Source of the DNA: Coptis chinensis
Taxonomy: Eukaryota; Streptophyta; Magnoliopsida; Ranunculales; Ranunculaceae
DNA: 64,000 nt
Direction: 5' to 3'
Assembly (NCBI GenBank): GCA_015680905.1
Contig: CM027377.1
Coordinates: 2,876,501 to 2,940,500, forward strand
Under the pieces are notes generated by a model. That model was not told where the DNA came from and made no database searches. It saw only the letters and a program-made list of their open reading frames with translations. Within the stretch, counting starts at the first letter, position 1; every line of letters begins with the position of its first letter. The position numbers and the translations under genes are program-made. This document shows, piece by piece, positions 40,721-51,082 of the stretch.

Positions 40721-40794
40721 CTGACCCTTTTGTTTCCGTTAGGTCACCTTACATTAAGGGTACTAGATAACTGCAAGACAGTGGACGTGAGCGG

Positions 40795-41035
40795 AGGTGG
40801 AGAAGAGAGAGAGAGAGATGAGTTTGTGGTGGGGAGAGAGAGAGTTGGGTTTGGTTGAGAGGGAGAGGAAGAGTGAAGGATGGAGATTGAGGCTGTATAA
40901 AATAGTTTGGAGTATAGATTGGGAGAGGTTGGAGGCGAAGACGGAAAAATGAGAGAAGAGAGGGGGTACGGTCGGACACAAAATAAAGGTTATTTAGGGG
41001 TACGGACAGACACATAGGAGAGTGACACGTATGAA
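40795..41035. repeat. GAGA-rich repeat shared with 50330-50460
   Basis: The plus strand carries GAGATGAGTTTGTGGTGGG then TTGGGTTTGGTTGAGA. The same order occurs at 50358-50407. On the minus strand this reads as a TCTC-rich leader-like stretch. The relation suggests a shared element or duplicated promoter fragment. The minus open frame over it has no domain. Confidence 0.45.
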
Positions 41036-41104
41036 GTAGTTTTTTGTGAGAGTGTTGAATAGTGACCTCAAGAGTTCGCTCATGCTCACGGATTAAGTAC
41101 GGCA

Positions 41105-41350
41105 GGAATCGGGTCGGATTTGATATGAATCCGACCCGACCCAAATATGAATAGTTCAATCTCAGGTCAATTTTTTTATCCATTTATTTATTCGGGTCGG
41201 GTTTGGATTCAGTTCGGATATATTTTGTGGGCTTTTTAAAAATTAGTGTTATCCGATCGGGTCATTCGGGTTCGGATATTGTCAAACTATTTGGGTTCGG
41301 ATATTGTCAAACTATATTCGACCCGAACCGGACCCGTTTCCTGCACTAAT
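41105..41350. repeat. CCGACCCG/CGGGTCGG repeat with internal tandem duplication
   Basis: Words CGGGTCGG and CCGACCCGA occur in both directions. GGGTTCGGATATTGTCAAAC appears twice in tandem (41267 and 41293). Style is similar to the interior of the hAT element at 29996-30514. Confidence 0.5.
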
Positions 41351-41352
41351 AT

Positions 41353-42415
41353 TAAGGGTGTCGATGGGCACCTGTTTAACCGGAACCGGAACTGTAGAAA
41401 AGATCATAGTTTCGATTCCTATTTTTATGAACCGTTTAAAATTAGGTACTAAAAAACTAGACCATATAGAACCGGAACCGAATAGTTTTTTAAACAAAAA
41501 AACCATACCATAATCGGAACCGAACGTTATCATACTTTTAACATAAAAAATATTAAAATAAATATTAAAAACTCAAAACGTTTATTTATATATTACTAAA
41601 TTTTATTTATTGTTACAATATGTAGTTTTCATAGTATTTAATGTTATAAATAATATAAAAACATTGTTTACAACATGAAATATATGGTTTTATTTAACTT
41701 TTTATTGAATGAAACTATTAGATATCTATATCTAACAAACCTGAAATAGTTCACCTACCATTGGGCGACGCAGATGCGGCATGGATGTGGTTATCACGGT
41801 CAAGGCACAATCAACTAAATTAGACGCGGGTCAAAACACAGTCAGAACAAAGTCAACATGGTCAGGATGCGGATTTTAACCCAAAAAAAAAAAAAAAATA
41901 AAATAATATTAACAAACTTAGTTTTTTCATTTTGTTTTGTTTTGTTAAGACTTATGTCATGTTTTTAAAGTTTGATTAGAAAATATTAAACTTAATTTTG
42001 TAGCTATTTATTTTTAATAGTTTTGAATTTATGAATGTTGATACATTTAATTTAGTTTTTAATGTTCAATTTATATAAAATAAATTTATAAATATTAATT
42101 AATTTAAGCATATTTTACCGTGTCTGCGTCTTACCTTTTTGAGATATAACTAAGTTGCAACATATATAGCTTATATCAATATTTAAAAAGCGACTCATTA
42201 TTTTTGTATTTTTAGTATACTTTTTTTTAATAAGACCAATAAAAAATGTGTACAAATAATGAATCTCTTAAAAACTGAAATAAATAACCAAAGCCGGGAA
42301 TACTTGTTAGGAACAGATGGTTATGGGTATGGTTCTACAATTTTAATAAAAACCGAACCAAAACTGTAAAATTAAATAGTTTTTGGTTCTTACAACCGGA
42401 CCGTTGACACCCCTA
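41353..42415. mobile_element. hAT-like non-autonomous element carrying a nested repeat
   Basis: Ends TAAGGGTGTCGATGG and, inverted, TAGGGGTGTCAACGG, both followed by CCGGA/CCGGAACC words and runs of AT. The nested repeat at 41764-42155 lies inside. Flanking 8-mers match only 5 of 8, so the site duplication is not convincing. No coding. Confidence 0.6.
41764..42155. mobile_element. Dispersed non-autonomous repeat, copy 2 (nested)
   Basis: Same family as 1613-2023, same orientation, with an A-run of different length. It sits within the hAT-like element 41353-42415, so it inserted after it. Confidence 0.65.
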
Positions 42416-42515
42416 CCTCACATGCTATCTGGGACTCTTCCCATTCATCCATTGATCCATATCACTACCACTCTCTACCTACAATTTCCAACATAACTTG
42501 ATTACAAATACAACA

Positions 42516-45500
42516 TCTGCCAAGATTTTTTTTTTTTTGACAAGTAAACCTTTATTAATGAGAGAATAAGAACTCTTACACAAACATTTTCAATAATACA
42601 CTTATACACAGAAATTTTTCAGCACATCCCAAGTTCCCAACATACAAAAATACAAATCCCATAAAACATACAAGTTTCAACAATTATACAATAACTTGGT
42701 AAGTTGTACTTGTCGGCATCATCAACAATCAATGCTTGTAGCATAACAAATAGAACCTGCTCTAACCTCTAAAGACTCCACCATCTCTAAAGTATGCAAC
42801 ACCAAGCTCCATAGGGCAGCACATGTTGTCTCGGTAAATTGTTGTTTAAAAGTATGTGAATTCATTGATTTAGAGTTGTCCAGTTCTTTATTTTCACATT
42901 TGCAAAACACTAATGAGAATGCTCTACTCCTGCCATTATAAAAAAAAATCATGTTAAATGTTATTCCACAGTAAAGAAGAAATTCAAAGACAAATATACA
43001 CAGTGAAATGCAAAACAAACACAAAAACAAAAAGGAATACAAATCCTAGTGCTTCATGCTATTCCAAGCGGTCTTTGCATGTCAAATGAGTTACCATAAA
43101 TTTCTTATGATTCCAATTCCAAAATGCAAGTGGCAAGTGCAAAAATACTATGCAGTTCCAAAATGCAATGGCTAAAATAAATAAAATAAAAGGTTCATTG
43201 TACAATACTAAAGCCCTTTCATTCAATAGTATCTACCCGTGAGTATGTAGTCTTGTGAGGACATGCCATTTGCCTACTGAACACAGTACTACCCCCCTAA
43301 CATCACAGAGCAACCAACAAAACCTACCCAGTAATTAACACTAACAGATCACAGTGAATCACTATAAAGTACAAACCCAAAAGGGCAATGATGTGAAAAA
43401 AGAAGAAATCACAGAGCAACCAACAAAACCTACCCAGTTTAAATTAACAGATCAGAACCATCATACAAACCCAAAGGGCAAAGATGAAATTGTGAGAACC
43501 ATCATCACAAAGCCAAAGAGAACAAATTTATGCGCCACTTATGACATGCACTTACCAGTTACCACTGAACTTGGTCTTATATATTCACAAGTGACAATTC
43601 TGATTTAACAACGCCATCGCGCTTGATATGCTACTGCCATGAAGGAAAAATGTGTTTGATCACTTCATTCATGCACACATTCAGAGAAGGAAATCACTTT
43701 GTAGGTTAGTTGTCCAGGTGTTCTAAGCATGTATATACTTTTAAGTGATCCCAAATTTAAAATAAAGTTAAATTAATGATATCTATCAAACTGTAAAGAA
43801 GCAGACTAATACCTGTTTGGATCATAGGCAGCATATTCGTTGGTACACAACGACTGTCTCTATGACCTACAGGTATTAAACGACCGCAAGGTACTTTGAT
43901 GGTATCTTTTCAGAAAAAAAATACTATTTCTCATCAGTTTTCTTCTTCCCTCCCTCTCACTGAAGATTACCCTTAGCACCCTAAGTTCAATGTCCAAGCT
44001 CAAGACCAAACACAAAAAAGAATGAAAAGAAATAAGAAAATAATATGGTACGGAGAAATAAGATAAGAAAAGTATTAAACACATCATGCAGAAATAAGGC
44101 AGCTCTTCCAATCCGGCAAATAAAATGAAGGTGGACGTGGTTGTGCTGGATGGAACCACTCAAGTGTCATTAGAACTATGAAACATCACACAAACCTCCG
44201 AAATGAAACATCAAACAATTCAAACAATTCTAAAATCAAACCACCCAAATCTTCACCTAACTCATCATAAAGCCTACTGACTTAACCAATCCATGAAAAA
44301 TATAATGGCTACAAACCGATAATTTAGTAAAAACCAATAACTAACTAAACAACACGTACCGCAAACAAAAGTCATTTCAAACAAAGCAATCAATAAGATC
44401 TAACACAAAAAAACTGATTTCACACAAGTTCTAATCTTATATAACCATGAACAATAAGAAATAAAAGAGAAGCCTTTAAAGGATGATTAAGAAATAAAAT
44501 GCAACTTATAGGTCAATGACTGTGTTCTAAACTTATGTAGTTGCTAATTCCTAACTCATAGATGCCCACATAAAGTGGTAAATGATGGTAAGCCCCTCCA
44601 CACAAACTCCAAGATTATAATAAGAAAATAAAAAAAAGACAGTGATTACCATACCAAACCAAAAAATAGGCAGGAAAAGGAAAGGAAAAAATTTCTTAAT
44701 GTACTAAGATCCAATTTGTATACACATACTTCAATGAAAAATATGAAAGATTCAAATTACAAAAACAAAGGAATTAGAAAACTACACTAACAAGTCATGT
44801 AAAACAAAAACAGATCACTAAGTTCTCCTATTTTTCCTCCTGGGTGATAAGCCCCTACGTGCAGTGTGTATTATTAACTACTAACTTCTTAATGCCCTCC
44901 AATGAGTCCCTAGTTGATTGATAAACTTCATTGAATTTATGACTAACGAACATAATTATTGGAAATTCAAGGACTGCTTCTGCCCATCTCAGATTAACTA
45001 TATTTTACTTAGTTCCAGCAAATTACCACCAAAACCAAGCCAGAACAAGTATAAAGGTAACCTCTCTGGCCCCCATCACCCAAAAGCAAGCTAATTCGTG
45101 CCCCACAAATGCAAATGTCTGGATAACATACCAACTCATATGTAACCGAAATAGAAAAGGTAGTAAATTTAAGAAGGAAACAACTAATAACCAAAACAAG
45201 GATGCATCTTTGATCTGATAATTAGAAGTGTAACCAACCCCATAAGCTAAAACCTCAATTTCAGTAAATCGGTATAGAAAGTTGTTACCTTGAGCAAATT
45301 GAACTCTTAATCAACAACAACAACAACGGCTTGCTTGATATTTGAGATGAATTTATAACAAATTCTACCTCAGAAATAAAAAGCTAGTGTTAAGGAAAAT
45401 GAAAACAAGATTTTTTAAGTTGAAAGAACAAAGAGGAGGAGGAGGAGGAGGAAGAGGCAAAAGATCAAAACCCTAGCAGCGGCAGCGCAACACCAATCTT

Positions 45501-45530
45501 TTTCCCTCTTCACTCGTTTCTATTAGATGG
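42516..45530 (-). other. Possible non-coding minus-strand transcription unit
   Basis: At 45430-45530 the minus strand looks like a plant 5' leader: CTAGGGTTTTGATC (telo-box type), then repeated CTCCTCCTCC. A plausible donor CAAG|GTAACA lies at about 45290. No protein of interest is found down to 42516, where a T-run on the plus strand (A-run on minus) could mark a transcript or retroelement tail. Inside, 43302-43407 and 43408-43490 form a partial tandem duplication (ATCACAGAGCAACCAAC...). This is inference from composition only. It may equally be unexpressed. Confidence 0.25.
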
Positions 45531-45735
45531 GCGCGAGAACTAAAAAGCTCTCGCTTAAGTTTCCGTTTTTTTTTTTTTTCCCTACTATGATATTTATCTT
45601 GATTTCCTACTTTGTAACGCATTACAAAGCGTCACTATCAAGAAATGTGACATAATAAATCAAGTGTTTGCCCTGATACTTACTAACAGTTAGAAACATT
45701 GCTAACGGATAATGAGTGTGAAAAATTACCTAACG

Positions 45736-45838
45736 GATCAATATGTGTTTTTTTTTTTTTTTGGCAAACCTGTTTTAAAATGAGATCAGTAACTCTTTGA
45801 TGCTGGCGGGGTTCGAGCCCCGGAACATCATCAACATG
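45736..45838 (-). mobile_element. Possible short retroelement tail (SINE/LINE)
   Basis: The plus strand shows a run of about 17 T (A-tail on minus) followed by GGCAAACCTG and, at 45810-45826, GGGGTTCGAGCCCCGG, which contains a tRNA B-box-like GGTTCGA. There is no full tRNA cloverleaf and no matching A-box at the right distance. Confidence 0.35.
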
Positions 45839-46300
45839 TGTTACTAATGACAAATCACAAAGGTTGCAAAATCACCCAAATGGTGTAGTGGGATCCAACT
45901 GTTTTGGACCTAAAAAACCCATTGAATATCACTACCAATCAAACATTGGAGGGGAGATTGATAAACAGAAGACCTCAGGGAAGATTTATCTCAGGCACAC
46001 ATTGGTATAAAAAAGGCTTATTGATTGCCATGGCTAATAAAATTGGGTTGTGTGAGGAGAACCGCCTATGTTTCTTAACTGATGGCTGAGATTCTAATTA
46101 CTTTGCTATGACCATCTAAAATGTAGGTAATGTGGTAACTTACAGTCTTACAGTGGCATCTTACTTATCAACCAGAAAAGAGAAGGGAAAATACAAGGAT
46201 GAATGTTCATTGATCGAAAGTCAGTGACTATCAATCCACTTGTAATACTTAGCCCCCATATTATCAAGGCCTGCCGAACCACAAGAACCTCAGTAATAAG

Positions 46301-46777
46301 CAGTGTTCTAAAAATCGGTCTAGGCGGTCTCTAAGCGCTAGGCGGTGCCCAACTGACTTGCCTAGGCCCAAGTCATTTAAAAAATCAGTAGACCGATTAG
46401 GCGCACTAATCGGCCTCTAGGCAGTCCAATAAAGTTTTTTTTTTTTTTTTTTTTTTTTGAATGATTAAATGTCAAAAATTAAAGACCCATGTAGGCTTAA
46501 GATTTGAATGAATTTAAAATACTAAAGTCCAATGTAAATTATATGCCACTATAAGAAAGAGTATGTTTTTATATGAAGTTGATCTTCTTCAACTATTACA
46601 CATTTTGTAATAAGTATCTTTGTTTGTGTTTATTTTTTGAGTTATGGTAAATGATTTTCTTCATTTCTTATAGTAAAAGTATGTATTACTATATATATTA
46701 TAAAATATATTACGAAAAAAAACCGTCTAGGCGCTCTCCCACCATCCGATTACCACCTAGCGTTTTTTAGAACATTG
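46301..46777. mobile_element. hAT MITE with perfect 8-bp target-site duplication
   Basis: Flanked by GTAATAAG at 46293-46300 and 46778-46785. Terminal inverted repeats CAGTGTTCTAAAAATCG and CAATGTTCTAAAAAACG. Subterminal CTAGGCGGT/GCGCCTAGACGG words. 477 bp, no coding. It matches a style of hAT MITE common in plants. Confidence 0.9.
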
Positions 46778-47104
46778 GTAATAAGAAGGAAAATGAATGT
46801 TTATCGATCCAAAGTGATGATAACAGTTTGCACATTCAAATATCATTTTGTTACAAAGTCAATTTTCCAGCTTAAGGAAGCTATAAGTATTGGAAACAAT
46901 TCTCGAGTATAGCTGAAGAATACAGTAAATTTTAACAAAAATTAATAGAAAGCTACACTATTTCAAAATTCACAAAACGGTCAAAAAGATCATTTAAAGA
47001 TCATATTACGTGATTATGCCATATGGTTTAGTTTCATTAAAAGTGAAGTTGAAAATTTGGGAAGGCCTGCAAGGTATAAAACAAAACTTATTAGGATCTT
47101 CATA

Positions 47105-48103
47105 GTGTGCGCGTGTGTGAGGGAGAGAGATTTTTCAGTGACCGAATATTATAGACAAAACGTCAACAGAGAGCAACCCCCTTTTGTGTTAAATGATAAC
47201 ATAGAAACAGAGAGAGAGAGGGAGGTGGACCAGCATATTATCCTGTGAGTTCTTATGGTCGTTCCAGCAAAAAAAAATCTCAACAACTAGGTTTCACCAT
47301 AAATTCTTTTATTTTCTAAAATTACCCCATGTAACATAGATAACAATGCCCTATTCATAGTATGCGCGTGTGTGAGGGAGAGATTTTTCAGTGACCGAAT
47401 ATTATAGACAAAAGGTCAACAGAAATGATAAAATAGAAACAAAGAGAGAGAGAGGTGGAACCTCACAGTAAAGCTTCCCCTGAAGATTCAATCAGTCTTT
47501 CCAGAATAGATGAGGTCTGGACCAAAAAGAATAGGTCAACGACCGAGAAACATGAGGAATCACAAAAATTGAATTAAAAGTTGGGTACATACCAATTACC
47601 ATGAAGTTGGAATGCATGCAGAAGCATTCTGGTACAAGCCCTTCTCTTGGTTTTATACAGTAGTTTAAAAATATAAATAAGTTACCAACCTGGACATAGA
47701 AAAATAATGGAAGAATTCATTGAGGAAGGAAGAGGAAAAAAAAGTGTGAATTAAATGCTTATAATTTTGAGAATTGCAAACAAGAAGCAAAGGATTGGAA
47801 GTCATCTTATCCTGCTAACTTATTAGACTGCAATTTATACACTATTCCAAGTTGAGCAGTGTCATATGCAGCCTAGCAGTCACCAACTCTGCCCCCACAG
47901 AATTTATCATTCTGTCTGCAAATGCTCTGGGGGTGTGGGGTGGGTGAAGGTGTCCTAATTTCTAAGCCAACAAGAACAGATTCCATGTTATCCTGTGATT
48001 TCTTATGGTCGTTCCAGCAAAAAAAATCTCAACAACTCGGTTTCACCATAAATTCTTTTATTTTCTAAAATTACCCCATGTAACATAGATAACAATGCCC
48101 TAT
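47105..48103. repeat. Two interleaved duplications downstream of the PPR gene
   Basis: Duplication 1: 47108-47175 and 47364-47423 (GCGCGTGTGTGAGGGAGAGA, CGAATATTATAGACAAAA). Duplication 2: 47238-47353 and 47990-48102 (TATCCTGTGA(G/T)TTCTTATGG to AACAATGCCCTAT), over 95 percent alike by eye. The two share the order a-b-a-b', so one event copied part of the other. No gene. Confidence 0.85.
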
Positions 48104-48304
48104 AAGCAGCTTTGTCTGCCTTGATCATTTATGCGTTAGAATGCTATTGATTTAAGTTGTAATCAGTACATATTACCAAAATGTAGAAAGGCAAGTCCTC
48201 TTAAAAAGACTTAATATACAAGTAGAGCACACACCTGAATCAGATATGTGAAGCATCCTTTGGGCAAGACAAAAAACATTAAGGGAAACAGTCTTCTCAA
48301 TTTC

Positions 48305-50097
48305 TCATACACCACCATAAAGATGCCCATCTATGTCTGGGACAAACCCTCTTTCCACCATTTCATCTCTTATTACATCATAAGTTATCCGATTCGGAAC
48401 TAAACCTTTCTCCAACATCTCATTAAGAAGTCCATTTGCTTCTTCCATCTTCCCCTTCTGACACAGACCCTTGATCAAGACATTATAAGTTACAATGTTT
48501 GCCCGTTTACCTTCTCTCTCCATTCGTGTTCTTGTATTCAAAGCTGTTGCCAGGTTTCCTTCCCCACAGAACCCATCTATCAATGTATTGTAGGTCAAAT
48601 GACTTGGACTCAAGCCCATCTCAAGCATTTCATTCAAGAGCTTAACTGCCTTTCTTGACTCACCTTCCCTGCACAATGCACCAATTAGAATGTTATAAGT
48701 AATGATATCAGGTCTCACACCCTTGTCCTTCATCTTGTCCAGAAGCTTACTAGCACCCTCCCTGTTTCCTTCCCTACAGAAGCCGGAAATCAAACAATTA
48801 TAAGTCGAAACATCATCATTGCGAACATCTCTTGCTAGCGACATTGCACTATGCAATCGAACCGCTTCCTCCATTTTCCCATCCTTGCAGTATGCATCAA
48901 TCAAGGTATTATACGTAACAACTGTTGGAGTAATACCTTGTCCTGCCATACTATCAGACAGCTCGTGAGCTTCTTTCAACATCCCCTTCTTGCAAAACCC
49001 CTTAATCAGTGCATTATATGTAACAACATTTGGCTTTACGTCTGAAACTAACATATCTTTCTGCAACTCAAGTGCCTCATCAAGCTTCCCTTGGCAACAA
49101 AGTCCATTTATAATAGAATTATAAGTAATCACATTAGGTCTGGAATCCTTCCGATTCTTCAACTCCTCAAACAACTTCATAGCAGCACCAACATTCTCAT
49201 CTTTACAATACCCGTCAATGAGAATATTAAAAGTAACCTCATTAGCAACAATATTACTCAACACCATTTCTTTACGCAACGCATCCGCCTTATACATTTT
49301 CCCAGCTTTTCCCATCTTACAATATCCATCAATAAGAGTATTATAAGTAACAACATTCGGAAAAACCCCCCAAACCTTCATATCTTCAACTAAATCCCCA
49401 GCCTTATTCAACTTCCCAACCTTACAATAACCATTAATCATAGTATTAAAACTAAACAAATCCAGCTCAACTCGCCTCCTAATCATCTCCTTATACACAC
49501 CTTCCGCATTCTCAATCTCATTCTTCTTCACCAATGCATTCAGTAAAGGATTACACGAAACAACCGATAACCTATATCTATAATCCCCCGCCCGTTCAAA
49601 CGCTTCCAAAGCTAAACTAATCTTCTCATTCTTTGTATACCCAAGAATAAACATATCAATAATAATCGAAACACTAAACCTACAAGACGGCACTGAAATC
49701 GTATGAAAAATGGATGAAATTGAGTCATTTGATTTCTTAACAAATGCATCAATGTGGGACCTAGCTTGTGAATATTTCTTGTCATTTATTAACAAATGCA
49801 AGAGTCTACAATTAGTTTTGAGGTCATATCTAGTATTGAACTCTTTTTGTGACCATTTGAAGTATTGAAAAGAATGGTTAAGTCAATTTCTTGTTTGGAA
49901 TCAAATAACAAGTGTTGGAGATAGCTGGTGTGGTTTGTTTGGTTAATAATTGTTTTGAGTTCATGGTAGTGTTGCTTTTTTACCAAGTCTAAAACCTTAC
50001 TACTACTACTAGTTTGGTTATCTGAAATATAAGATGACAAGAATTTGTGGGTTTTTGAGGGTTTTAGAAAATGGAAATTGAACACGTGGCGGGACAT
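48305..50097 (-). CDS. P-class pentatricopeptide repeat protein (At1g09820-like), frameshifted near the N-terminus
   Basis: Minus strand, ATG at 50097-50095, stop at 48305. P-class PPR proteins bind organelle RNA one base per repeat and guide its processing or stability. About ten 35-residue repeats are readable, for example NVVTYNTLIDGYCK, NVITYNSIINGLC and DIITYNILIGALC, ending in EMVERGFVPDIDGHL. That end and the whole layout match Arabidopsis At1g09820. The N-terminal part (SRHVFNFHFLKPSKTHKFL) could be an organelle presequence. One break exists: the first frame runs to about 49875 (QEIDLTI), and the expected sequence SFQYFKWSQKEF continues in the next frame, so a single base is lost or gained at about 49868-49884. 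The remaining 498-codon frame is clean. It is either a recent null allele, a base error, or use of the ATG at 49801 without the targeting part. Confidence 0.88.
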
Positions 50098-51082
50098 TAC
50101 TTGTGACTCTGGTCGACTCTGGTCAGTGATGAAGAAGGCAGCTGGTCCGAAAACCCGATTTTTGTTGCTTTGGGAATTTGGGCTAACATATCATATCCGT
50201 GGTCCGGACTTAGTTTTGTAAAATCAAAACCCGACTCAGTTTTGGATTGGGCTCGGGTTAGAATATCAAAAAGGCAAAAAACCATAACTCGTGTGCATAT
50301 ATGTACGTATATTTTTCATATATATATAAGAGAGGAGGTGGAAAGAGAGGGTTTGAGAGATGGGTTTGTGGTGGGAAGAGAGAAAACATGAGTGGGTTTG
50401 GTTGAGAATGAATGAGAGAGAGGAGAGTGAGAGTGAAGGAGAAATTGCTTTTAAAATGAAGGCGAATATAAACCAAATATCCGAATATTTTTTGGGCCAC
50501 ATATTCAAGGGTTTGATAACGTTTGTTTCGGTTTTCGGCGATTATCTTGGTATCTTGCGTAGTAGCGAAGAGAGGAGGGGGAGATGAAGGCAGAATGAGA
50601 AAGAAACCAACCAAAATTACATTTTTGCCACATATCCCACCTCTTTGTCTAGAACGCTCTGTTTACTTGATTATTGTAAAAAAATAAGATGTAGAATCTC
50701 TATTTTAGAGAGAATAATATAATCAACAAGGTTATTTTATTTTCAAACAATCAAATATATTTGATTTCATTAAAAAAATTTAATTTAAATGTTTTTTACC
50801 TCATAATTCTTTAAAAAAAATCAACAAGCATTTTAACCAAAACAATCAAATAATTTGATTTAAAAAAAATTTAAATTTAAATGTTTTTTACCTCATACTA
50901 AAAAAAAAACCGGTCGAAGCATTTGAAACTCGAGTGAATGTTTTTTTCCCGACAACCCATTTTGGTAATAAAATAGAAACTAGTGATCTAGTCCATGGGA
51001 TCATTTCTCCACGGTTAAATAAGAAAACAAAATCTGAGCTCAACAAATCATCATTAAAAAAACCTTAAAAAAAATCCAAACC
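50098..51082. other. Region between divergent PPR and ARF-GAP genes
   Basis: Serves as the upstream region of both genes. Contains the GAGA-rich repeat (50330-50460) shared with 40795-40960, an (AT)n patch at 50318, and two similar copies of TTTGATT then TTAAATGTTTTTTACCTCATA (50760-50803 and 50858-50898). No gene. Confidence 0.45.

Noticed and set aside
40749..41183. 144-residue minus-strand open frame
   Set aside because: Ser/Pro/Leu-rich reading of a TC-rich repeat shared with 50.4 kb; no domain.
45633..45735. CACTATCAAGAAA as a CACTA transposon end
   Set aside because: Only the first bases fit, and no partner end or subterminal repeat set is convincing.
45805..45830. GGTTCGA-containing site as a tRNA gene
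   Set aside because: No A-box, no acceptor stem and no cloverleaf; more likely part of a retroelement tail.
48851..49393. Plus-strand open frames opposite the PPR gene
   Set aside because: Mirror frames of the PPR repeats; no independent evidence.
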